DNA of 64,000 nt from Prostheceraeus crozeri. Taxonomy: Eukaryota > Platyhelminthes > Polycladida > Euryleptidae. A program made the position numbers and the translations under genes. The notes under the pieces were generated by a model. That model had not been told where the DNA came from and searched no databases. It worked only from the letters and a program-made list of their open reading frames with translations. Within the stretch, counting starts at the first letter, position 1. The number at the start of each line of letters is the position of its first letter. Shown here piece by piece: positions 20,599 through 31,608 of this stretch. Where the stretch lies: the NCBI GenBank assembly GCA_907163375.1, contig CAJQUW010003080.1:186001-250000 (forward strand). The letters are read 5' to 3'.

Positions 20599-23344
20599 GG
20601 AAAGGTGGATCTTTACTGTACTGTCTCACTGCGTGCGCTAACCAATCTTCTGTTTGGAACGTTCGCATTGATCTCCAAACTGCTTCATTATCAGGTGCTC
20701 TCTTAATGTATGGACACCGCAGAGGTCAATAGCCTTTTCTCAGTACTGATGCTCACCGGTAGGACTAGACCCATGGAGCAAGGAAACCAATTTTCCATTG
20801 AGCGTAGTACAAATTCAAGTCTGAATTCTGAAGAGCCAGAACATAAGCACTGCATACAGCGCACACTGTCGGTGAATTTAGATCTTGAGGAGTCGAACGG
20901 TGGGAAAAGTGGCGTCAAAAAAAAGCACTTCACTTGCCTGCAATCTGACAGTTGAAGCTCGAGTGTTCCCTTATACCTTCGCTGCTGCATTGCACGTGAT
21001 TGGTCAATCACGCAAGAAAAAAGGAGACGAATGTCTCCGTAGCGATCTCTATCGCTTGCTACCATTACAAACAATGCTTGGGAGGGTGATGACCTGTCGA
21101 GGTCAAGCCACAGGCAGACGCGAATGAATCCATCATTTTTTATAGCCACGGTTAAGAAAGCGGCGAAAATCTATGCATATTTTGCAACCGTATATTTAAT
21201 GAAAATTTATAGAATTTGTTGAAATGGAAAGCTGTCACTGCTGCATTTCGAGCGCGCTGACTACATGGAACAAATCAGAGTACACAACCAACCAGAAAGT
21301 CGCATTTCGGGTGGCAAGGAATTCCACAATTGAGAAGCACATGAAAACTCTCATATCTGAGTAGCTTTTATTTCTAACCAAGTTTTACTGCATATGATGG
21401 ATATGCTTATAGAGTGATTGAGGTATGATAACGGTCAGTCGTAGATTGCTCATGTTGACGTCATATTCTCCAAATACAAAGCCGTTTTTCTCCTTTCTCA
21501 AGAATGACCGCGCGAAATTCGTTTGATTCACATTAGGATATTGATTTAAAAGATCACATGTCAAACGGATGCGCTTTGGTGTCATCAAGTTTTTACTTCC
21601 CTTAATCTAATGAGCTGATCGGTATACGTAAATTACAAGAGTGTTTCTTGATCCCCTTCGGAAAAGAACGGCAAAAAATTCTCCATGACACATCTGTTTG
21701 AATCTTAGCAGGTATATTATTTCTTCTTTTTGGGGAGAAATTGAAAACAAATCTTAGAAAGGTTTCCAAAGCCGCATGAAAAATGTAGTCGAGGTAAAAT
21801 GTAGCCTACTGTATTTAGCTTCGTTCAAGCAGTTGTATCCGATACATAATTCCTCTCATCAATACTCAATCTTGAGTGCGAATACTTTGAAAGGTATCGG
21901 CATTGCTTCTGGCGTCGCGGAATCGTTTCATGTCTATTGCGGGATCTAAGGGATGTCTATGAAACTAAGGTATAGATATCGTTACTGAACCATCTCTCGT
22001 TCCAGAGAATGCTGTATGCAGTGAAATTACGTAACGAGAATATTTTACCTGATATCAGAGATGAAATTATTCATTTGCTACGCGTTGCCGATTCCTCTGA
22101 GAATGAAACAGAGCATTCAATTTGTCGAATGAACAGCTTTTGACATGATTTCATCATTAACGGGACTATTGTTGAGCCATTTTTTAAATAGTTTTATTCT
22201 CTTCAAGGGAACCGACTCTCTGTTTCACTAACGATCATTTCGATCGAATTTATCCTCCAGACATCATTAATAACTCCTAGATAATCTTCTAGACATTGCG
22301 TTGCGAAATACAAGTATCATGAGGTACGTAAGTAATCGAAAATATAACTGATTTTGGCATAGGACGTATTGTTCAACCAAGTTAAACTGCGTTTCTTAAA
22401 TTGACATCTCATGCAATCGAACGTTGTGTTCACAGGCCGAATTCAGTCTATTTGATTTTGGGTTGGGATGTCTATGGAACGATTTTTTTGACCTGTCAAT
22501 GCCATCCAAAATGATTAATCAATTGTCGTACCATGGACCATCCCATACCACCCTGTCCCACTGTTCATCACTGAGGTTTAGTGATGATACTCTCAGTCTC
22601 ATGCTACTTTCCCCGGAAGTCTGTGGTAATCTTCTGTTGCACACAACAGTTGTAGACTTTCTGCATTCTACCACACTGAATATTAAATTGTTCCGACAAA
22701 ACAAAGATGAATTTAATTTTATCAGAAAACCACTGTTAAAATCAATCGTGTTAAGTTCGTCATGTTTGGTAAACATAATTTGTGCATACAATTACCGGTT
22801 GCTTATCGGTTGCTGTTGACCGGACTACGTGTTCGCCTCCTCGAGTAGCGCACGTGCAGATAATAGTAGAAGACCAAAATATAGCGTAAATGTCTTTCTA
22901 ATCAGACTTTTTTGCATTTTTTCAAAACTAAGCCTTTAGAATTTCAACTAAGTTATGCCACGATGATTAGAAAAGCACATTGTGCTTTTATTGTCTGCGC
23001 CCAGATGAGCTGGTACTAAAAACTTGTATTTGTCAACTCAAAACACAGAAGAAATGCAATCATCGAGGAATGGTGAATTCACAATATACTACTTTCTTTT
23101 GATGTCTTCTCGATGTCAGGGAATCAATCTCTTCCTTTCAAGGCGCTTGCTTCATTGAAAAGAAAACGTTTGAAGCTAGATGTCGCTACTCCCACTTGAG
23201 ACTTGGACGGTGTCGACAAGGCCGGAGCATGTCATGCTTCCAACCACGCTGCCTGCTGACTTTCAATAACATTCCGGGAATCCCAACCACATGACCAAAG
23301 GTTTGCAAGGCCAATCCAAGACCACAAACGAATGATGCTAATAA

Positions 23345-23620
23345 TAACAATTTTCGGTACTTCTATTCTTTCCCCAACATTTTCCAATGTTTCCAAATTC
23401 ATTAAATTTCGTCAAACTTAGTCACTTTGGATTTAGAATAGACTTGATCTGTCACTGAGTGACACTACAACACCACTGAGAGGTCTTACTTGAACCCTGG
23501 GATGAAGGATTGGTCCCTTGGATACTCAGTTAGAATACAAGGTACAGCTGTAATCATGAACTTCGTGGGATTGTTGGCTACAGTGAACGACAATGCAAGT
23601 GCTGTAGCTTCAAACCAATT
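23345..23620 (+). mobile_element. Internally deleted LINE derivative
   Basis: Matches the minus strand of 50140-50345 (shared blocks TTCGTCAAACTTAGTCAC, GTCACTGAGTGACA, GGGATGAAGGATTGG). It then jumps directly to the sequence just after the ORF end of that LINE (ATCATGAACTTCGTGGGATT, also present in inverse at about 49608-49632). Hence this copy lacks the intervening C-terminal coding part. Confidence 0.7.
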
Positions 23621-24088
23621 TTAATTTTCTACAAACCAGAGGAATTTTGCACCCTCAACGCTTTTGCGACGGTAGTGAGACTGCAATTAGGAGCAAGAGA
23701 AGATCGTTGACGATACAACATTCGATGGTGTCGACAACAAAAATGTGGGGGGGGGAAGAATACAAGTACCCAATATTCTATATACTGCATTTCCTCTAAT
23801 AAGTGACGCCCCTAGTAAACGCCGCACCTCAAATATCAAGAAAAGTAAAAGAGAGTGACAAAGTGCCGGACATTGTCGGTCATTGAGCAAAAAAACAAGG
23901 ATATGCTCGCAGTTACCAACGTTCGTTGCGCTGTCTACATGTATATCATGATAAAGGAAGTCACACACGTCCCACTCAACCTCACACTTGCCAATGGATC
24001 CAGTTTTTGAGTTGATGCTAAAAACAGCTTTCGTCTCTCCTTGAAATTTATTGACCAGATTAAAATAGTTAATTAAAAGATATGTACA

Positions 24089-24128
24089 ACCCCTACGCGT
24101 TTCGAGCGTTCGCTCTTCCTCAGGGGGT
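24089..24128 (-). ncRNA. Hammerhead ribozyme motif of Penelope-like type
   Basis: On the minus strand: stem I ACCCC, core CUGAGGA, stem-loop II GAGCG/CGCUC, core GAAAC, a very short stem III (AC-GC-GU), the cleavage triplet GUA, then GGGGU closing stem I. The order matches minimal type-I hammerheads known in Penelope-like element LTR-like ends. One extra A lies between CUGAGGA and stem II. It marks a Penelope-like remnant at roughly 24040-24180; no coding part is visible here. Activity is inferred, not shown. Confidence 0.7.
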
Positions 24129-24307
24129 AATTCGCTAAAACCAACTCATTGGATCTAGTTTTATGTCGTCATCAACATTAGATTCAGAATGAGAATCAGA
24201 TTCGGTGACTTACAGAGCTTCCCTTACCGTCGAGCACTGAGTCATGTTATGATTCATCAGGCTCAAGTTTAGTGTGAGTCCCGCCTTCTAGTGACCATGG
24301 GATAGAG

Positions 24308-24803
24308 CAGTGGTGGGCAACGCGTGGCCCGCCACCGCTTCTCGTATATAAAGTGGCCCGCGGACATTATTTGAATCGATGGTGTGAAAATGACTCACTC
24401 CGACTTCGACCTTTGGGAGGTACTTCTAAGGGTGAGGGATCTTCTTTAGAATTTGCAAAACCATTAATTAACAACTAAATGAGCAATATGATGGCACAAA
24501 AAATTCAAATTCGAATTATCCAACCATGCCCCTTTCGCAATGAATATCTTCTCGTGTAAGCGCAAAATGGTCATCACCTGAGCGAGTTTATGCTAAGTCA
24601 CATAGTATTCAATGCCCTGCTGAGCATGTTTCTCTTCGTAATAAACCACGTCTCAATGAACCTAGAAAGAGGCTATATTAATTAGACTTCAACTACAAAT
24701 GGAGGAATCCAACCGCAAGGTTTTGACTGGCCAAGATTTTTTCAAATATTCTTGCTGAAATTCTCCTTATGGCCCGCTATCCCAACTTGTTTGCCCACCA
24801 CTA
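24308..24803. mobile_element. hAT-type nonautonomous element, 496 bp
   Basis: Ends read CAGTGGTGGGCAACGCGTGG on the left and TAGTGGTGGGCAAACAAG on the right strand, both with a nearby GGCCCGC block. The 8-bp flanks are GGATAGAG (24300-24307) and GGATAGAA (24804-24811). No transposase is encoded. Confidence 0.88.
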
Positions 24804-26118
24804 GGATAGAAGCAGTAAAGACAACTGCTGTAACAGTGATCGCATGAAATTAGCCCCGCACCGTGTTCATTCATCGTCGAAACCATCACGTCTTGTCGGT
24901 TATGTAGCAAGAAGAATGCTAGATACGCGCTTTACTGTTATTAATGCTTTTGGGTAAAGGACATATGCCTGCTGGTAGTCATTTTGCCATTCAATTTGGA
25001 AAAATTGAGCGAGTGGAGATCGCACTTTTTGATAAACGTCGCACCTAAAAGTAAGTAATAAGTCACGGCGTTTATTAGTAGGAATGTGGCATCCTAGATC
25101 GAAAGTTATTGAGCAATCAGCTAAAACCTTGTGTAGTAAAGTACTACATAATTGCAGTATGAGGTACATCAGCTATGAAAAGTGGAAAAAATCGGACACT
25201 GAAAACCTTTTGAAATCAGTAGTCGTTTGACAATTAGTTGTTCACATGGTTGACGGATGCACTTAATTCGCATCGCATGAGAATTTGGCGTGCTGACATG
25301 GATCTTAAGTGCTGTTGAATGCTTTGCTCCTCATCATCTTTACAACCTTCCTCAATGACATTATCCGTTTGTGGATTCTCATCTCAATATTTATGAAGAA
25401 AAAAACATTTTCTCTCAGTTTTCGTATCGAGGCACCCACACGAACAGAATTGAAAGTACCGGGTATGTGTTTTCCAGGCAATCGAATGAAATTGAGTAGT
25501 GAAAGGTTGACTACATGATTCTTCTGTAGATAACATTCATTATCATCTCAAAGCATTCTTGTTGCAACTGATAAAGTATTATTGTGACGATGCTTATCTA
25601 ACATTAATAACTATAATGTAAAGTTAAAGTGTTATCATGAACTTGTACTGCTTTTGGTTTTGCTCACTGAATGTTTTATATTAAGATGACACCTGTCAGT
25701 CACTGACATTGTGATTGAGTGGTTAGCCTGTGTTCGGGACATGCATGTCATTTTTCAATGAAAATCAAACCAAAAACTTGAAAATGCATCCTTAAGTAAT
25801 GTTGTTGCCATCGACCGTGAGAGGCCATGCGGATGATTTTCTTTTTGCAGCTGTGAATCCCTCGAGATTGTTGTCTGCAGTAAATGCCAAACAAATTTTG
25901 TCAAACGAGATTTTATATTATTACGCTATTTTATATACTCAAAATGTAATAGCGAAATTTTATTTTCTCAACGCTTTTGTGAGTGGTAATTTTGAAATGA
26001 GATGGCACTTATGAGCGACAGAACATCGTTGGAGATACAACAAATGGGGATAGAAGTATCGTTGAATGCTGTTCTTCAACTAGAATTCACACCATTAACC
26101 TCTTCGCTATAACATTAA

Positions 26119-26759
26119 ATGGTACTTATGGGTTATCTCCCCCCCCCCACGTTTTCAAATTTGTGTAAAATCCGTAGAAATGAATCAATCGTTACAGAAC
26201 TTCAAGTGCACGTGAGTGAGGATATTTTTTACCCACAGACCAAAACTTGTGCAAATTGGACAAGTACTTTGTGAATTAGGGGTGATAACTTGAAGTGCAG
26301 CGATGCCGGCAGCTTGATCTGACTTCTTCTGACCTCATCGCCTGAGCAGAAAGCACTCGAAGTCAACAAAGTCATTTCCTGACAACACCTGTAGTGATGA
26401 TGACCAAGCCATATCCCTTACACTAACATTTTCAACTTAATAAAGGTGTGGCAAGGTAGTGTCCGTGGGAAGATTTCAAATAGCAGTTGGATAGTGGATG
26501 AAGAGGGAGAGAGAACAATACACACACGAGTAGCAATAATGCGTCGAACAGACGAAGTCAGATCATGCTGTTGACATCGCTACGCTTCACGTTGTCGTCT
26601 CTAATGCAAAAAGTACTTGTCCGATCTGCATAAAATTTTTGTTTGTGGGTAGAAAATATACTCAAGAACGTCTACCTGAAGTTGGGTGACGATTGATGCA
26701 TTTTTGCAGATTTTAGACAAATTTGAAAACCTGGGGAGGAGATAGCCCATAAGTACCCA
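26119..26759. mobile_element. Foldback element bounded by TTAA
   Basis: Arms of about 240 bases (26119-26355 and 26525-26759) are imperfect reverse complements, with shared blocks GTACTTATGGG, TTTTCAAATTTGT, GGACAAGTACTTT and AGCTTGATCTGACTTC or close variants. Both ends are flush with TTAA (26115-26118 and 26760-26763), the target of piggyBac-like transposases. No coding sequence. Arm divergence suggests an older insertion. Confidence 0.65.
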
Positions 26760-28445
26760 TTAAATTTGATAAAATGGGAGAGATTATGCCATTTTCAAAA
26801 AAGTTCGAATTTCTCTCCCCCAAATGTCATTGGTGATATAACACAAATTGACAGACCCCCTCAAGGATTATACACTTCGCTGTAATGTTTATGGTAGACG
26901 AAATGTCAAAATTTTAATAAAGTCGATCAAAAATGCCTAATTTCGTGTGCTTGTTGTATTGAAATATTACTGTCACTCCACGAGTAGTATGATCAAATTG
27001 AAACTTATTGACAAACTCGTCATTAGCGTCATCACTAATCTCTGATGATTTGGCGTCTGTGAACATTGTAACACCGTTACAAAAGCATGATCTCCACTAT
27101 CTCCTTTGAACTATTATTAGCCGTTTTTATAGTGCAGCGTTGTAATCTGAAAAACATCTCCTCGGACTCAATGGAAAGCCAACATCAAAGAGACTTCTAA
27201 GAACTCCTCCATTTGGTAAATGGTAAAATCTTTCTTACCGAATTCAAAGCATTTCCAGACGATTAATTTTGTAAGACTGTAAACACATTTAATACCTCTT
27301 GTACTTTGTTTTTATGAATGTACTCAATCCGCGACGAACGATTCCTGCTATTGATTCCTACCTTCATTTTCAGCGACTTTGTCAAAGTTTGCCAAAGCTT
27401 TGTAAGAATTAGTTAAAGACTTGTTTATCTAATTCTCATTGTGATCCTTAAAAGGAAGGAATACAAGTGGAAAATCCTTGAATGATAGCATAGGAAAATT
27501 TTATTGCTTTAAAATTATCGCGGAGATACAGGATCATAGACATGTGCGATTTCAGTGTGATTTCTATCGATTATTATTGTGTGTTTGATGAAGCAAGTCG
27601 CATGCGGCAGACAACTTGAATTATGACTGCATCTCGAACATAATGTAAAATTAAAACATCTTTATTTTGATAGACCAAGAAAGGTGCTATTATAGGAGGA
27701 AATTGGCAGGAAAGGCATCAAAACGCAAGAAAATTGCAGCACTTAGCTACATACCGAACGTGTCAGTGGTACCCAAGCCCCAGGTGAGGGAATGCGGGAG
27801 ATGCAATCACAGTGGCTTTTTAAACGTTTAGTCAGTTTAACACTACAAATCGGAAGACTACAACTCATCTTTGATGTCTTGAGTATGAATGAGCATTCTA
27901 GCGTGACCATAACACAGAGGTGATATGTGAGACCTGTCAGATTCAGTCTTCATCGTTTGGCTTCATGAAGCGAAGGAACGCGTGCTATTACTCTATGATT
28001 TCATCATTCCTATCGGACTGCCAACCCTTGGAATCCTTTATGGAAACGAATGTGGAATGCATGAAAGTAGAACTTTTGACTGAATGATGATGTGGCAATC
28101 GGTGGTGAAATGGCAAGAAGCCGCCAGGGAGATCAAGAAATAGGCTGAATTCAATTGAATGAAATACCATACAGAAAATAGATGGAGGATACTTGAGAAG
28201 ACGCAGGAAAAAGAAAATGGAGTTAGAGCGATCGCAGATACTGCAAAAGCGGGCAGATTTGAGGAGAGCAGCAACCCATAGTAAAGGGAAGGCAAGTGAA
28301 TCATGAGTAGTGTTGTGAGCTATTTTCCAGTTCCACTCAAGGCAAGTCATTGAGGCTTTTCATTTACACCGGAAAGATTCAAACTTTCATGCATTCTAGA
28401 TCTATCCTTGGATTGTGTCTGCAAATTGACACGGTGGCATGTGAG

Positions 28446-28518
28446 CCGCTCGTAGCTCAGTTGGTAGAGCACAGGTCTTGCTCACCTCAGGTCGTAGGTT
28501 CGAGTCCTGTCAACTGCA
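28446..28518 (+). tRNA. tRNA-like sequence (pseudo-tRNA or SINE head)
   Basis: D arm GCTCAGTTGGTAGAGC is perfect, the anticodon arm is AGGT-CTTGCTC-ACCT (anticodon UGC in a seven-base loop), and the T arm has GGTTCGAGTCC. The acceptor strands do not pair: CCGCTCG on the 5' side against CAACTGC on the 3' side. A functional tRNA would need seven pairs there, so I call this a tRNA pseudogene or the head of a retroposon rather than an active tRNA-Ala. Confidence 0.55.
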
Positions 28519-30460
28519 CATCTTATGTGTGGCACTTTGATTTATTTCTTGTTTCATTTCATTTTGTTGCTAATTTAGGCGATATCAATAGCTGAGGAGC
28601 ACTTATGACAGTAAACAAACGAGGCATGCTGTCAGTCTGAATATGCCATCAGACGCAGCACTGCAGCAGTTCACAATAAGTCGCATTGAACAATGAACTA
28701 CATCCGTGAGGGCAATTCGTCTTTGATGAGACAATGTTAAGTATATTGGGCTTACGTAATAGACAAATCGAAATTCATGCTCACTGCTCTTCAAGTTTGG
28801 ATAAATGTCATCAGAAGCAGTTGAGCTTAATGAGAAATGATCTCATATTGATGCTTTCAAATTCATTGTCATTTCTGAGATTGATCGTCACGTTACTTGT
28901 ATTTTCTTTTGAAGATTCAGTTGCTTTTTCGCACAAGCGTAAGGAAGAGTACTGTATCCGTTATTACACAACGAAGGAGAAATATGTCATTGTAGAACCA
29001 TCATTTCAGTGTTAATCCTTTGAACAGGAACTGGAACAAAGCAAACTGATTTCCAATTAGATAAGAATAAAGTGCTGAGTTTTTCAATCCTAAAAAAAAT
29101 AGGAATATAATATTGCCTCCGGCTTCTCAGGAATTAATTGATTGTTGGAACAATATAATTTGACATCAAAGATAACTAAAAATACCTATATTACTGGTTG
29201 AATTCCAGCCTTTTCGTAGTGGTACATTCGCTTTTCTAAAATGTGTCTGATGAATTTCTGATAACACAATGCGCATCATGAATGGTCAGTAAAATATTCT
29301 GTCGTCTTCAGTTTGAAATCCGTGGTCAAGGAAAACTTATGGGACATACACACCACAACTGACTACTTAGGAAACTGAAATACGAGCATATGTTAGTTAT
29401 CTATTGAAAATAAGTCTTATACGATGCAAAGGTCAGTTGAAATAAGCTGTACATGCATGCTCTTTAATTCGAAATTGCATTTGAAAATATATTAATTATT
29501 TCAGCAATCCTTTATGAAACACTCTGCAACTGAATGCCAAATGTCTTTGACGTAAAGCTTTGTGAAGATGTTTTCGTCATTCGAAGCTATATTTATGTTT
29601 TTCTGTCATTTGATATGTGTCGCTCAAAGAATCAGCTAGATTTTATTGTAAGGGAAAGCTTTAATAAAAATTTGCTTTCCTTATACGAACGTGTTAATGC
29701 CTCATGAGAATTAAGGGTTACATCGCTTCGAACATGAGACACATGCATCGATGTACATTTGATACAGGATAAAAAATCTGCGTATTAGATTTCAGTTGGA
29801 AGAAATTCTTTGTAGGTTGCTTCTTTTTATCATTCTGTACAGTTAACTGTTGCATTCAGAATATTTTACTACTCTGCCAGTTGGTTTGATTTGTGAGCTC
29901 AGATTGACTTTTGAGGAAGATAATCCACTGTTCAGTTAAGTAAAGAAATGAACAAGAATAATTTTAATCTCAAAATGTTACAGCCATGTGAATGCCAAGG
30001 AGGGTGACAGCTGTAAGGTCAATGAAATCGAACAGAATTTCGAAATGTTGACTGTCTTCCATTCGTTGCAGGATTAGGTTTTTGTGTGTAATAGCAAATA
30101 ATTTTGTCTGAGAAATCAGTGCAGTTTCTATGACTTTTTCCATCAGATTTCTTCCATGTCACTGCATGTCAATAATCCTGATGAAATGTACACATCAAAA
30201 TCTTGCTGATTAATTGAACAGAGAGAAGTAATCAGCAATGTTTTAGCATCACATTTGCCTCAGGAAACGTCGTCTGTATTTCGTGAACATTGCAGTGTTC
30301 TACAACTGACTTCCGATTTCCTGGGCGTAGACAATTATTTCATTACAATGGAAATGCTTCTCCCTGTGCTGCAGTAGCATATGTCATGTGTAACTTCATT
30401 GAGCACAGTTTATTTTTCTGCTATTTTATTGATTGTCTATGGTGGCAATTTTCAATAGGA

Positions 30461-31437
30461 GTGCCGCTGACCACATGAGTGGTGCAGGGGGTGGTGCTGA
30501 CCACATGAGTGGTGCAGGGGGTGGTGCTGACCTCATGAGTGGCGCAGGGGGTGGTGCTGACCACATGAGTGGTGCAGGGGGTGGTGCTGACCTCATGAGT
30601 GACGCAGGGGGTGGTGCTGACCTCATGAGTGGTGCAGGGGGTGGTGCTGACCACATGAGTGGTGCAGGGGGTGGTGCTGACCTCATGAGTGGTGCAGGGG
30701 GTGGTGCTGATCTCATGAGTGGTGCAGGGGGTAGTGCTGACCTCATGAGTGACGTAGGGGGTAGTGATGACATCATGAGTGGTGCAGGGGGTGGTGCTGA
30801 CCTCATGAGTGGTGCAGGGGGTGGTGCTGACCTCATGAGTGGTGCAGGGGGTGGTGTTGACCTCATGAGTGGCGCAGGGGGTGGTGTTGACCACATGAGT
30901 GGCGCAGGGGGTGGTGCTGACCTCATGAGTGGTGCAGGGGGTGGTGCTGACCTCATGAGTGGTGCAGGGGGTGGTGTTGACCTCATGAGTGGCGCAGGGG
31001 GTGGTGTTGACCACATGAGTGGCGCAGGGGGGTGTTGTTGACCACATGAATGCCGCAGGGGGTGGTGTTGACCTCATGAGTGGCGCAGGGGGTGGTGCTG
31101 ACCTCATGAGTGGTGCAGGGGGTAGTGCTGACCTCATGAGTGGTGCAGGGGGTGGTGCTGACCTCATGAGTGGTGCAGGGGGTGGTGCTGACCTCATGAG
31201 TGGTGCAGGGGGTGGTGTTGACCTCATGAGTGGTGCAGGGGGTGGTGCTGACCTCATGAGTGGTGCAGGGGGTGGTGCTGACCTCATGAGTGGTGCAGGG
31301 GGTGCCGCTGACCACATGTGCACCGCAAGAGGTCCCACTGTCCACATGAATGCCGCAAGAGGTGCCCCTGACCTCATGAGTGCCGCAAGGATTGCCGCTG
31401 ATCACGGCGGTGCCGCAAACGATACCGTTGACCACAT
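30461..31437. repeat. 30-bp minisatellite, about 32 units
   Basis: Units of the form TGACC(A/T)CATGAGTGG(T/C)G followed by CAGGGGGTGGTGC repeat at exactly 30 bases, except one unit near 31021-31050 that is one base longer. The units 29-33 (31305-31437) are strongly diverged, as expected at an array edge. A four-unit block (units 12-15) is repeated as units 16-19, a 120-bp higher-order duplication. Because 30 is divisible by three, several frames on both strands are open (for example DHMSGAGGGA plus, THEVSTTPCT minus). These are by-products and not evidence of a gene. Confidence 0.95.
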
Positions 31438-31608
31438 GCTATACATGCTCGGGAAAACGAAGTTAACAGCTCTGCTCAGGTTTCCCTTCACCTTGATGCA
31501 TCTCGCATGCACCCACCTCGTGCTGGAAGTACACTGAATAGAGTTGCTTCCGACTCCAGTACCACATACCCTACATGGCCATTTCGCTTTTTGGTATTTT
31601 CTTTCCAT
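31402..31608 (-). mobile_element. LINE fragment with PHD-like zinc-finger motif
   Basis: The minus-strand frame contains WPCRVCGTGVGSNSIQCTSS followed by RWVHARCIKVKGNL, a Cys-rich motif found N-terminal to the reverse transcriptase in some invertebrate non-LTR elements. One expected Cys is replaced by Ser (CTSST instead of CTSC). It directly abuts the minisatellite, and the diverged edge units of the array are continuous with it. Confidence 0.65.

Larger units (their letters stand above)
23786..25090. mobile_element. Possible TIR element of unknown family, hosting other insertions
   Basis: The left end TTTCCTCTAATAAGTGACGC and the inverse of the right end near 25040-25085 (CTACTAATAAACGCC) resemble each other. 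Similar ends occur at about 44518-44600 and 46075-46120. Between them sit the hammerhead fragment and the hAT element. Boundaries and target site are not resolved. Confidence 0.35.

Noticed and set aside
28446-28518. A functional tRNA-Ala(UGC) gene
   Set aside because: The acceptor strands do not pair at all and the first anticodon-stem pair is C-C, so it is kept only as a tRNA-like sequence.
30421-31537. Several long ORFs with ten-residue repeats (HMSGAGGGAD, THEVSTTPCT, PLMRSAPPPA) that look like secreted or structural proteins
   Set aside because: They follow from a 30-base minisatellite with no stop in most frames; frames on both strands are open at once and no signal peptide or flanking conserved domain supports translation.
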